Source of the DNA: Armatimonadota bacterium
GTDB lineage: Bacteria > Armatimonadota > Fimbriimonadia > Fimbriimonadales > ATM1
NCBI GenBank assembly: GCA_021324165.1
Contig: JAJPJR010000005.1
Coordinates: 1-33,245, forward strand
Reading direction: 5' to 3'
Length of the DNA: 33,245 bases
This document shows, in pieces, positions 24,020 through 31,850 of this stretch (position 1 is its first letter; the number at the start of each line of letters is the position of its first letter). The translations under genes and the position numbers were made by a program. The notes below the pieces were generated by a model. It was not told the origin of the DNA, searched no databases, and was given only the letters and a program-made list of their open reading frames with translations.

Positions 24020-25084
24020 ATGAGAGTGGATCGAGACAAGTTGATATGGCCATTGTATGAGCTAGTTGGCCTCTTTGAAAATACCGGTCTGGAGGATGTT
24101 TTGCGCGCCTACATAGATGCAGGTAAAGCCACAACTTGGGATGGAGCGCTAATCGATTTTCACTTTGCCAGCCTGCACGAGGTCATTCCGGAGATCAACC
24201 AAGATGCCGGCAAACTCTTCACCTTTGATGACGCTTGGCAAGGCGATACCGCGGAACGAATGAGAACTTGCCTCAGACAGTTTCATCAGCAGCATCCCCC
24301 GACCCCTGCGTCGTTCCAGATCCAACTCGACATCGCAGACCAGTTCATCTATCAACCGATTTCCCAACCCGTCATTGAGAAATTGGGCCTTCCGGTCGCC
24401 CTCGCACTTGAAGTCATGCTCCTTCGGGCGTACGAGTGCCTTAAGTCAACAAACATTCTAATGCAGCATCCGCTGATCGAACATCGTGTGACGCTTGCCA
24501 TGGCACAAGAGGCACTGATTCTCTGGAAGAAGTTCTGGAACGAACCGGCGACAGTTCTAGATTTTGAAAGACTGTCCCACTTTGGTAGGCTGAAAGATGA
24601 CGAAGCGACGAAACAGTGGCAAGAAAAGACATTCCGTACTGTGGACCCTGACTTGCTGGGGACTATAGACAAAACGAAGAAAGTGCTCCAAGATCTAAAT
24701 TGTGATCCGGACGACCCGGGAACAAGAAGGCGCATCAGGGCGCTTAATCCAGGCTTCCCGTGGCAAAAGATGGTGATCCTGGATGAACACGAAAAGGAGA
24801 CGTTTGGGATCAGACCCGCCTATCGGTACAAAGACGTGTTTGGAGATCGAAACATCGTGGCGCATTCCCTCCCCCGCTGTTGGGACTCGTACGTCCGTAT
24901 TGAGCAAGGAGAACTGAAGCGGGTGTGTGGGCCAACCGATGAGCCTTCGCCACCGCATTACATGGCGATGTTCATCTGGTCTGACTTCTTTGAAGCTCTG
25001 CGCGCGATGCGTGAGACACTGGAAACCGACTACGCTCTTTGGCACCATATCCTGTATGCACCCACTCTAGAGGTGAACACTTAG
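24020..25084 (+). CDS. Unknown protein with a HEPN-like R-N-x3-H motif
   Basis: I do not recognise this 354-residue protein by family. It is soluble, mainly helical, without a signal peptide. Near the C-terminus GDRNIVAHSLPR gives R277-N278-x3-H282, the Rx4-6H pattern of HEPN-type RNases, and upstream helices at 125-150 and 155-175 could belong to the same bundle. The pattern also recalls DUF5677-type proteins. The rest has no catalytic motif I can name. Codon use is more AT-rich than neighbours and the gene stands alone in a repeat-rich area, which suggests horizontal origin. A ribosome binding site is not obvious. A single motif is weak evidence, so the function is open. Confidence 0.7.
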   Translation: MRVDRDKLIWPLYELVGLFENTGLEDVLRAYIDAGKATTWDGALIDFHFASLHEVIPEINQDAGKLFTFDDAWQGDTAERMRTCLRQFHQQHPPTPASFQIQLDIADQFIYQPISQPVIEKLGLPVALALEVMLLRAYECLKSTNILMQHPLIEHRVTLAMAQEALILWKKFWNEPATVLDFERLSHFGRLKDDEATKQWQEKTFRTVDPDLLGTIDKTKKVLQDLNCDPDDPGTRRRIRALNPGFPWQKMVILDEHEKETFGIRPAYRYKDVFGDRNIVAHSLPRCWDSYVRIEQGELKRVCGPTDEPSPPHYMAMFIWSDFFEALRAMRETLETDYALWHHILYAPTLEVNT

Positions 25085-25146
25085 GCACATCCAGTTGCGG
25101 CTTCAACTAAAGCGGTGCAGACAAACCGCGATGCATTGTATCCAAT

Positions 25147-26304
25147 TCACTCCGGCTTCCAAGATTTCCAGTACGCATCGTCCTCGATCTCGACCGCATT
25201 TTGCGTCAAATACAGCGGCCTGAACGTGTCCAGCATCACCGCCAACTCTTCCGTTCGCGTTGCGCCTAAAGATGCCTCCGCGATTCCAGGCTGCGGTCCA
25301 TGCGGAATCCCCAAAGGATGCAGCGTGATCGAGCCTTCCTCGATCCCTTTGCGCGATCCGAAGTTCCCGTTCACGTAATACAAAATCTCATCGCTGTCAA
25401 TGTTCGAATGCACATAAGGCACGGGCACTGCTTCGGGATGATAATCCAGCATGCGCGGGCAGAACGAACAGACCACATAGTTGCCAGCCTCAAACGTCTG
25501 ATGCGTCGGCGGAGGCATGTGCAATTTGCCTGTGATCGGCGAAAAATCGTTGATGTTGAACGCCCATGGATACACATATCCATCCCATCCAACCACGTCG
25601 AACGGATGATAATCATAACTGTATTCGGTCAGATCGCCGCGCGCGCGCACTTGCACTTTGAAATCCCCTTTCTCATCGTGCGTTTTTAGTTCCACGGGCG
25701 GACGGATGTCCCTTTCGCAATACGGAGCGTGCTCCAAAAGCTGACCGTAGTTGTTGCGATACCGTTTTGGAATCTCGATGTGCGTGGCCGATTGAATGCA
25801 GATCATTCTTTGCGGAACGGAATCCATGCGAATGCGATAAATCGTTCCGCGCGGAATTACCAGATAATCGCCTGGCTTGTAGGGCACATCGCCGAACATG
25901 GATTCCAAAACGCCGCTGCCATCGTGCATAAAAATCAGATCGTCGCCGTCGGCGTTCTTGAAAAAATAATCCATCTGTTCGGCTGCAACGGCTTGCTGCC
26001 AAAGCACATCGCTGTTTCCCATCAGCGGAATGCGTCCCGTTATGGGATCGCCGCACGGCTTCAGCCTGGCGGTTTTCAGGTGCCTGTGCCTCAGCGGTTC
26101 GTGCTTCAGATAGGTGGGCTCCACGCTGCCGAGCGCTTTCCATCCGCTCACGCGGGTGGGCATGTTGATGTGATAGGCGATGCTCTGGATTCCGCTGAAG
26201 CCGTGAACGCCGAGCACCTGCTCGCTGTAAAGCCCTCCATCGGGCTTGCGGAAGGCGATGTGCCGCTTGGGCGGCAGTTTTCCAAGTCTCACATATCGCG
26301 GCAT
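25147..26304 (-). CDS. hmgA: Homogentisate 1,2-dioxygenase-like protein
   Basis: This 385-residue cupin enzyme belongs to the homogentisate dioxygenase family, which opens the ring of homogentisate in tyrosine/phenylalanine breakdown using Fe(II). Family blocks are DYHPFDVVGWDGYVYPWAFNI, NYVVCSFCPRMLDYHP, VPYVHSNIDSDE and HPLGIPHGPQPG. Candidate iron ligands are His299, Asp305 or Glu306, and His335. The spacing of the human ligands (6 and 30 residues) would put Asp305 at the Glu position. The protein is shorter than typical HmgA (about 430-440), with little N-terminal extension. No fumarylacetoacetase or maleylacetoacetate isomerase gene is adjacent, so the pathway cannot be confirmed. Confidence 0.88.
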   Translation of the reverse strand: MPRYVRLGKLPPKRHIAFRKPDGGLYSEQVLGVHGFSGIQSIAYHINMPTRVSGWKALGSVEPTYLKHEPLRHRHLKTARLKPCGDPITGRIPLMGNSDVLWQQAVAAEQMDYFFKNADGDDLIFMHDGSGVLESMFGDVPYKPGDYLVIPRGTIYRIRMDSVPQRMICIQSATHIEIPKRYRNNYGQLLEHAPYCERDIRPPVELKTHDEKGDFKVQVRARGDLTEYSYDYHPFDVVGWDGYVYPWAFNINDFSPITGKLHMPPPTHQTFEAGNYVVCSFCPRMLDYHPEAVPVPYVHSNIDSDEILYYVNGNFGSRKGIEEGSITLHPLGIPHGPQPGIAEASLGATRTEELAVMLDTFRPLYLTQNAVEIEDDAYWKSWKPE

Positions 26305-26323
26305 ACCAAAAAGAATTATGACT

Positions 26324-26355
26324 CCCCCTCCCTTGCGCTTGCGCGAGGGAGGGGG
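26324..26355. repeat. REP-like GC-rich palindrome
   Basis: CCCCCTCCCT at 26324-26333 pairs perfectly with AGGGAGGGGG at 26346-26355, and GCGC pairs with GCGC inside. It lies between the starts and ends of two minus-strand genes, 20 bases from the hmgA start, and could act as an mRNA barrier. It shares a core with 23074-23101. Confidence 0.75.
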
Positions 26356-26392
26356 CAGGGGGAGGGAGTGCGAGCCTTGGAGGATTCCAGCA

Positions 26393-26626
26393 TCAGAAGT
26401 CGTGTCCTTCTATATCAAAGTGACTCGGTGGTAGTTGGAGATCACGACAATGCGCCAGAATTTGAGACTTAGGCAGGGGCTCGTCGTTGACCAGCACGAT
26501 CAGGTGCAACTTGCGGTCGCCATATTGACGGGAAAGCCGCCACATGGCTTCTTCGTCGCATGTTATCGCGAGCTTTTCAATATGCGCAAACCCCTGGGCT
26601 CGCTCGAAAAACTCACGGATAGTCAC
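26393..26626 (-). CDS. Small protein of unknown function, partner of the HicB-like gene
   Basis: This 77-residue protein is not recognised. It is predicted alpha/beta, with REFFERAQGFAHIEKL, a strand-rich DRKLHLIVLVNDEP and a terminal helix. It carries no HicA double-stranded RNA-binding signature. The GTG at 26626 starts four bases after the stop of the HicB-like gene and abuts AGGGG, which is very close. The tight spacing suggests a two-gene unit, perhaps of toxin-antitoxin type, but no toxin motif is evident. Confidence 0.6.
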   Translation of the reverse strand: MTIREFFERAQGFAHIEKLAITCDEEAMWRLSRQYGDRKLHLIVLVNDEPLPKSQILAHCRDLQLPPSHFDIEGHDF

Positions 26627-26630
26627 CCCT

Positions 26631-26933
26631 CTACGCGACTTTTAGCACAAATCCAACTCGATCGTCCGGCGCCTCGCAGTGATCGTCTAAATATCTCCCA
26701 GAAGCCACCGCTTCGTTGAACCGCTCTCGAATGTCGTCAGGTGCGGGAGGAATCTTCCCTATCAAATCCTCCTTCAGCCTCTTTGACTCCTCCCGATACG
26801 CACGAACCAAAGCGTTGATTCGCTTCCGGACGGTTTGTAACGTCGGGCCCGAGGTAACCAGGTTGTGCTCGATCCCGTGCGCCACCCAAACCCCCTCGTC
26901 CATGAACACCACGAAGTTAACCCTGCCGCTCAT
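26631..26933 (-). CDS. HicB-like small protein
   Basis: This 100-residue protein begins with VNFVVFMDEGVWVAHGIEHN and TSGPTLQTVRKRINALV, which resembles the beta-beta-beta-alpha partial RNase H fold of HicB-type antitoxins (E-D-G-x-W-V-A...G-x-T-L pattern). The C-terminal half is helical and charged, without a recognisable DNA-binding motif. I chose ATG 26933 because GGAGG precedes it by eight bases; an in-frame extension would start earlier without a site. It is the first gene of a two-gene unit. Confidence 0.6.
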   Translation of the reverse strand: MSGRVNFVVFMDEGVWVAHGIEHNLVTSGPTLQTVRKRINALVRAYREESKRLKEDLIGKIPPAPDDIRERFNEAVASGRYLDDHCEAPDDRVGFVLKVA

Positions 26934-27014
26934 CTCAACTGCCTCCAACCACATTATATAACAAAAACGTTTTCCGGCCAAATACCCAATTTTCTTAGGC
27001 ATTTGGACTCATTT

Positions 27015-27048
27015 CTTTAGAAATCCTAAAACCTGACTTTAGAATCCT
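27015..27048 (+). promoter_or_regulatory. Two direct repeats upstream of the ECF sigma gene
   Basis: CTTTAGAAATCCT at 27015-27027 and CTTTAGAATCCT at 27037-27048 differ by one base. Their starts are 22 bases apart, about two helical turns, on the same face of the helix. They lie 50 to 80 bases before the sigma factor start and might be an operator or the sigma factor's own promoter region. This is a pattern only. Confidence 0.4.
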
Positions 27049-27096
27049 GCATAATCTCCACCGTCTTCCCCGGAAGAACAGGGGAGGGTATGCCAA

Positions 27097-27663
27097 ATGA
27101 CACAAACCATAAATTCGACCGAAAGAGAGTTGATTCAAAAGGCAGCCGCCGGCTGCAAACCCGCCTTCGACCAGCTGGTCGAAGCCCACTACCGCGTGGT
27201 TTTCGCCCACGCCAACAGGCTGCTCCGCAATCCCGACGACGCCAGCGACGCCACCCAGGTGACCTTCATGAAGGCGCACCGATCGCTCAAGGAGTTCGAC
27301 CAGCAGAGGCCGCTCAGGCCGTGGCTGCTCCGCATCTGCACCAACGCTTGCACCGACATCCTGAGAACCAGAACCCGCGCCGCCGACCCGATCGAGGCGC
27401 TGGAATACAAACTCCAAAGCGATGATAAGCCCGCCGAGGACGCCGAACGGTCGGAGGTCAGCGACCAAGTCCGCCGCGCCGTAAGAAGGCTGCCTGAAAA
27501 GTATCGAAAGATCATCCTGCTCAGGCATTACGAGCACATGGAAGTCGAGGAGATCGCCGAGAGGCTTGGAGCGCCGGAAGGCACCGTAAAAAGCTGGCTC
27601 TTCAGAGCGCGTGCGATTCTGAAGAAAGATTTGGAGCCGACGCTCGCAAGCGCGGCGGCGTAA
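27097..27663 (+). CDS. ECF-type RNA polymerase sigma factor
   Basis: This 188-residue sigma-70-like factor has region 2 at about residues 20-90 (AFDQLVEAHYRVVFAHANRL, then DDASDATQVTFMKAHRSL and RPWLLRICTN) and region 4 at about 120-178 (VRRLPEKYRKIILLRHYEHM, EEIAERLGAPEGTVKSWLFR). It redirects RNA polymerase to a specific promoter set. No anti-sigma factor gene with a membrane segment is next to it; the next gene is an unrelated nucleotidyltransferase on the other strand. ATG 27097 follows a GGGGAGGG stretch by 10 or so bases. Confidence 0.93.
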   Translation: MTQTINSTERELIQKAAAGCKPAFDQLVEAHYRVVFAHANRLLRNPDDASDATQVTFMKAHRSLKEFDQQRPLRPWLLRICTNACTDILRTRTRAADPIEALEYKLQSDDKPAEDAERSEVSDQVRRAVRRLPEKYRKIILLRHYEHMEVEEIAERLGAPEGTVKSWLFRARAILKKDLEPTLASAAA

Positions 27664-27665
27664 GT

Positions 27666-28238
27666 TTAGGCTTGCGCCTGGTTGAGGATTTCATCCCACA
27701 AGTCCAGCAACTCATACTGCCCAAGCCACTTCGTTATGTAATCAACTTCCAGATCATTCCTTCGCACCTCATATAATCGCATCAGATCGTTCCACTGTCG
27801 GTCGCTCACCCGGCCGCCGAGATCGAACCAACGACACTTTGCGATGATCATGTCTTCCGCCGATGAGAACGGAATCAAGACTCCCTGTCTCAAATCTATG
27901 AGTTTGGAACGATTCAACCGTTCAAAATCCCAATCTTCCACAGCCACGAAGTTATCAATTTTGAACACCAGCGTCAGGTGAATGAGTTGAAACGTTGAAA
28001 ACACCTTCCTTTCGTTGAGCGCTTTGTAATACTCGTCTTCGATGATTTGAAACTCATTCGGCAGCCGTTTCAAGAAGAGTTCCGCCTTCTCAGGGGGTAT
28101 GTCCACCAGGAGGTCTGCGTCGTTCGTGTGCCTCTGTTCTCCCCACGCGCTTGACGCCAGCGATCCCCCAACCAGGTGCCTGATTCCCAATTGCGCTAAG
28201 AAATCACTGTAATTTGCCAGGAGTTCCAGTTCTGTCAT
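27666..28238 (-). CDS. Nucleotidyltransferase-fold protein
   Basis: This 190-residue protein has the nucleotidyltransferase pattern: GGSLASSAWGEQRHTNDADLLVD (G-S...D-x-D) at about residues 24-46, then RQGVLIPFSSAEDMIIAKCRWF. Similar genes are hypothetical NTases of the DUF6036/AbiEii-like group that may transfer nucleotides to RNA or protein targets. The start overlaps the previous 68-residue gene by 35 bases, so coupling is likely. It lies at the 3' end of a tag-orf68-NTase set. Function not proven. Confidence 0.8.
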   Translation of the reverse strand: MTELELLANYSDFLAQLGIRHLVGGSLASSAWGEQRHTNDADLLVDIPPEKAELFLKRLPNEFQIIEDEYYKALNERKVFSTFQLIHLTLVFKIDNFVAVEDWDFERLNRSKLIDLRQGVLIPFSSAEDMIIAKCRWFDLGGRVSDRQWNDLMRLYEVRRNDLEVDYITKWLGQYELLDLWDEILNQAQA

Positions 28239-28410
28239 GTCTGTCGGCTGCTGCCTGGACCCGACGCACCACCGAAATCATTTCGAACGTGCGCAAAAGT
28301 CTTTTCTGGGGAGAGAGACCCCGCAACAGCTGGATGAGCGTTCGATGGGCTTCGAGGCTGGTGTCGGCTAAATCGGTTCGCTTGAGAACCTTTCGATGCG
28401 GCATTTTCAT
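28204..28410 (-). CDS. 68-residue helical protein paired with the nucleotidyltransferase
   Basis: The sequence DLADTSLEAHRTLIQLLRGL followed by SPQKRLLRTFEMISVVRRVQ resembles a short helical protein type that I recall seeing encoded just before nucleotidyltransferase genes in several phyla; its function is unknown. It is basic and has no enzyme motif. ATG 28410 is chosen; a second ATG at 28404 is possible. It overlaps the NTase gene by 35 bases and begins 14 bases after tag. The pairing hints at a regulator or antitoxin-like partner. Confidence 0.65.
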   Translation of the reverse strand: MKMPHRKVLKRTDLADTSLEAHRTLIQLLRGLSPQKRLLRTFEMISVVRRVQAAADRHDRTGTPGKLQ

Positions 28411-28424
28411 TCAGGATACCGGTT

Positions 28425-28994
28425 TCATTTCAGCGTCTTGCAGACTTTCCACCTGGGACAATCCACCAAGTGATCGTTTACCAATCCCACCGATTGCATG
28501 AACGCATAGACGATCGTCGAACCCACGAACTTAAACCCGCGTTTTGAAAGATCTTTGCTCAGCACCCTCGAGATTTCGGTTTCGGAAGGGACCTGGTTCA
28601 ACGCTTCCCACGCGTTTTGAATCGGCTTGCCATTGACAAACGCCCACACGTAGGCGTCGAACGATCCGAACTCCTTTTGAATGCGTAAAAACGCCGCAGC
28701 ATTCAAAACGCTCGCTGCGATTTTCGCGCGGTTGCGAATGATCCGTTCGTCATCGAGAAGTTCTGCCTGCTTTTTTGCTGAAAACCGCGCAACCTTCTGC
28801 GGATCGAACCCTCCATACGCTTTGCGATAGCCTTCTCTGCGGTTTAGGATCGTAGACCAGCTTAATCCTGCTTGGGCGCCTTCAAGAATGAGCATTTCGA
28901 AAAGATGCCGATCGTCGTGGCTTGGCACTCCCCATTCGTTGTCGTGATAAATGCGATACGCATCGCTCGATTCGGCCCACGCACATCTCGGCAC
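28425..28994 (-). CDS. tag: DNA-3-methyladenine glycosylase I
   Basis: Tag removes 3-methyladenine from alkylated DNA, starting base excision repair. The protein has 189 residues, the family's normal length. Cys4, His17, His175 and Cys179 match the zinc-binding set of E. coli Tag in number and place. Glu38 in LILEGAQAGLSW corresponds to the base-binding residue. Other blocks are YHDNEWGVP and STIVYAFMQSVGLVNDH. It heads a possible three-gene minus-strand operon with the 68-residue protein and the nucleotidyltransferase, and is divergent from the large secreted protein at 29105. Confidence 0.95.
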   Translation of the reverse strand: MPRCAWAESSDAYRIYHDNEWGVPSHDDRHLFEMLILEGAQAGLSWSTILNRREGYRKAYGGFDPQKVARFSAKKQAELLDDERIIRNRAKIAASVLNAAAFLRIQKEFGSFDAYVWAFVNGKPIQNAWEALNQVPSETEISRVLSKDLSKRGFKFVGSTIVYAFMQSVGLVNDHLVDCPRWKVCKTLK

Positions 28995-29104
28995 GGCTGG
29001 AGTCTACTTCGTTCGGCAAGCCCTGGCGGGTTATCTGATGACTGAACCGGCGGCGAAACTAACGGCGCCATTGCCCTCAAGGCCAAATCTGCTAAGATAT
29101 CTCC

Positions 29105-31186
29105 ATGATCGCGTTTGCGCTTTTGCTTGTCGCGGACCCGGCCATAAACTATAGTTCGGATGCTGTGCGCCTGGAAAAACTGCTTGCGGATATCGGCAAG
29201 CAAACGGGTCAAACGCTGCGCTGCAGCGCGAACATCGCGGCCGAGCCGATCATCATTGACGTGCACGACGTTCCCTTTTCCGTTCTAAAAACAAAATTGG
29301 CCGACTTCATCGGAGGATCGTGGAAAGACAACGAACTCACCTTGTCCTCTGAAGATCTGCTGCGCCAGCAGCGCGCCGATCAAAAACGCATCGAAGACGA
29401 TCTTAATGCGGAAATTGAAGAAGCCGCAAAAGCCGCAGCCAACTTTCCGGCGTTCGACGATGCCGAGGCCAAAAGGCTGATGGGAAATGAGCGCATCAAC
29501 CAGCTGCCGGAAGCGGATATGTATGCCGAAGTGAACTATTTATCAAAGTCGAATCCCGCCGCACGATTCGCGGTGAAACTGTTGAAAAAAATCGGCGCAC
29601 AAACGCTTGCACAAATCGGCATTTCAGAACGGGTGGTTTATTCCGACAAACCCACGAGAATGCAGCGCGCGATCCCGATTACAGCCCTCGAAGATGTCGC
29701 CCAACTGCAAAAAGACGCGGCATTGATGTCGGCGGTCGCAAAACAGATGAAGTACGAACACTCCTATTACGGCGGGCTGCCGGGCGTGGGTCAAGGCGAT
29801 GCGGAAAGGCCGAACAAACTGCTGTTCGCCCTCACCCGCCGATCGCCCGCCATCATTCGCTACACCTTAGTTTTGGCCGCTGAGGACGGCACTACGATCC
29901 TCGATTGCGAGAACGCACTCCCCAGCGATTGGACCGCCAACTCACCGAATCTCGGCAAAGGAACCAGGCTTCAAATAACCGACGATCTGGATTCCCTTGC
30001 GAAACTGCAATCCGAAGTGGGCGTTGCGGCGGCTGGGGGAGGTTCCCGAAAGGCTTCCGATGGCACGATGATCAGCTTCGGCACCTACACACTTCAATCG
30101 GAACTTGATGGAGTAACACAAGACCGGGGTTTCGAAAAAATCCTTTCCGACCCCGTTGAAAACGATCCGATCGGACTCGTATGCGGAGAACTGATTCGAC
30201 AATGGGCGAAGAACAAAAACTGTCAGCTGTTGGCAACGATTCCGGATGACAGCGTCTTTCAGTTTTGTTCGCTGTTCAAATGGCGCCGAATTCGTACGGA
30301 TAACGACGTTCAACTTTACTTTTCTGATCCAACTGTAGGTCATTCTGGAGCGCCCTATTGCGACGTTGCATCCGACAACGAATGGCTGATCATGAAGCCG
30401 AGGTATTACTCTTGGGTGCGATCAAGCAGGTTCGATCGCGCCGCTGCACGCAATATGATTCAGTCGGTCAAGTCGAAAGGCACCGCGACAGTGGACGATG
30501 GAGTTCTGTTCTGCACAAAAACGAATTACTCCTCGTCTGGTTTTGGCCTTGCGAAGCTGTCCATTTCGCACGCAAATCCTTCGGTTGATCGCATCCAGGT
30601 GGAAACGGTGCTGAGATCTCCCGTAAACTTTTTCGCCGCGTTGGGTCAGTCGCGGTGGAAAAACGTTGTTGGACAAAGCCTTCGGCTGGGGAGTCTGCCG
30701 CCGGAAGCGAAAGCGATTGTTGTTCGGTGGGTTTTTTCCGCCAGCGGAATGCGAAAGAGTTCTCAAGATTGGTATTCCTATGAAAGAGTAACACCGGCCA
30801 CATCCGATCCCACAGAAATCTTTGCAGACGGAATCCCCGAGAGCTGCATTGTGAATGTAAGTGTGGTGCAGCGCCCGGCAATGATCGCAAAAACAAACAC
30901 CCGGCATGTGATCGGGATGAGCGTCTTCGACTACGCAGAATTCAGTTCGAGAAGCTCATACAAGTTGAACGAAAGGGGCGACGTTCGAACCATCGAATCG
31001 GTGATGCCCGTAACTCAGAACTGGTACACGATTACGGTCTCGCTGCCCGGCGATTACGTTGTCGAACGGACGATGACCGAAATGGTTCCCGCGCCTGGTG
31101 CAGCGTTTGTGGCGTTAGACCAGATTCCGAACGAACTGAAAAAGGCGATTGAATCTGCCAAAAAAGACCTCGGCATCGGCGGCTGA
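29105..31186 (+). CDS. Large secreted protein of unknown function
   Basis: I do not recognise this 693-residue protein. It begins with a short hydrophobic segment (IAFALLLVADPAI), which may be a signal peptide, followed by a region (residues about 20-80) reminiscent of the secretin/TonB short N-terminal fold (LADIGKQTGQTLRC, IIIDVHDVPFSVLKTKL). A charged helical segment follows at 90-135, then long beta-rich stretches with scattered cysteines and no catalytic pattern. It is divergent from tag and convergent with the membrane-anchored gene at 31262-31849. ATG 29105 lies near the start of the hydrophobic stretch; no good ribosome binding site is seen. Confidence 0.8.
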   Translation: MIAFALLLVADPAINYSSDAVRLEKLLADIGKQTGQTLRCSANIAAEPIIIDVHDVPFSVLKTKLADFIGGSWKDNELTLSSEDLLRQQRADQKRIEDDLNAEIEEAAKAAANFPAFDDAEAKRLMGNERINQLPEADMYAEVNYLSKSNPAARFAVKLLKKIGAQTLAQIGISERVVYSDKPTRMQRAIPITALEDVAQLQKDAALMSAVAKQMKYEHSYYGGLPGVGQGDAERPNKLLFALTRRSPAIIRYTLVLAAEDGTTILDCENALPSDWTANSPNLGKGTRLQITDDLDSLAKLQSEVGVAAAGGGSRKASDGTMISFGTYTLQSELDGVTQDRGFEKILSDPVENDPIGLVCGELIRQWAKNKNCQLLATIPDDSVFQFCSLFKWRRIRTDNDVQLYFSDPTVGHSGAPYCDVASDNEWLIMKPRYYSWVRSSRFDRAAARNMIQSVKSKGTATVDDGVLFCTKTNYSSSGFGLAKLSISHANPSVDRIQVETVLRSPVNFFAALGQSRWKNVVGQSLRLGSLPPEAKAIVVRWVFSASGMRKSSQDWYSYERVTPATSDPTEIFADGIPESCIVNVSVVQRPAMIAKTNTRHVIGMSVFDYAEFSSRSSYKLNERGDVRTIESVMPVTQNWYTITVSLPGDYVVERTMTEMVPAPGAAFVALDQIPNELKKAIESAKKDLGIGG

Positions 31187-31261
31187 CGTTCACCTGCCGC
31201 GGCGCGCACGAAAGGCTCAAAAACAGTACGACCAAGCTAAACAAAGAAAAAACCGCTCTCG

Positions 31262-31849
31262 TCATTGTTTAACCTTCGGCATCATCGCTCGAACCGATAA
31301 CATCGTGTCGTCTTGCGAAACGTAGTATTTTTCGATTCCACGATTCAGCAGCCACGGACCCACCTCGTGCCATGCTTTTTCCAAGCGTGCCGACAAGCCA
31401 GGCATCACGTCGGGGTACTTCAAATCGGCGTACGCAAACATCATGGCATCGAACAGCGGAAATCGCATTTCACCGTTTTCGACGAAAGCCATACAATCAA
31501 AGGTTGCGGTCGTTCCGTCGCTTTTTGAAATCGTGATGGTGATCACACCTTTGTTTGCTCCTGCGTACACCGTGGCCGCGGAGCCCGCCTTCGCACCCGA
31601 TAGCAGCGGGCGCAAAAACTCATCATAGAACGCATTGAAAAGACCAAGATTAAAGTCAGTGACTTTGCGGTCCTTTTCCAGTGAACGATCATAGAGCCAT
31701 TCCAACTCTCCCGCAACAAGGTGATCGCCTAAGATTTTGGCCGCGTCAACCGGGGCGGGCGGCCTCTTGACTGCCCACCACAAAACAGCCGCCGCCACAA
31801 GAACACAAAGGCCTGAAATGATCTTGGTTCGCTGCGATGCGAACTTCAA
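31262..31849 (-). CDS. Membrane-anchored protein of unknown function
   Basis: This protein of about 195 residues has one transmembrane segment near the N-terminus (IISGLCVLVAAAVLWWAV), then a soluble alpha/beta-like domain. No motif is recognised. I chose TTG 31849 because it lies just after the stop of the Cys-rich gene and follows a GGGGG stretch; a longer frame would encode an Arg/Thr-rich N-terminus overlapping that gene. It is the last member of the minus-strand operon with the Cys-rich protein and the pseudopilin. Confidence 0.65.
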   Translation of the reverse strand: MKFASQRTKIISGLCVLVAAAVLWWAVKRPPAPVDAAKILGDHLVAGELEWLYDRSLEKDRKVTDFNLGLFNAFYDEFLRPLLSGAKAGSAATVYAGANKGVITITISKSDGTTATFDCMAFVENGEMRFPLFDAMMFAYADLKYPDVMPGLSARLEKAWHEVGPWLLNRGIEKYYVSQDDTMLSVRAMMPKVKQ

Positions 31850-31850
31850 A

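Noticed and set aside
23590-24039. Open reading frame of about 149 codons on the minus strand
   Set aside because: Residue composition is low-complexity and Ser/Thr/Arg-rich with no protein-like pattern or ribosome binding site, and it overlaps the start of the gene at 24020.
23060-26400. CRISPR array
   Set aside because: The repeats are two or three unlike copies at irregular distances without spacers, and no cas gene is near.
24020-28238. HEPN-nucleotidyltransferase (HEPN/MNT) toxin-antitoxin pair
   Set aside because: The HEPN-like gene and the NTase are 2.6 kb apart on opposite strands with several unrelated genes between, so they are not one module.
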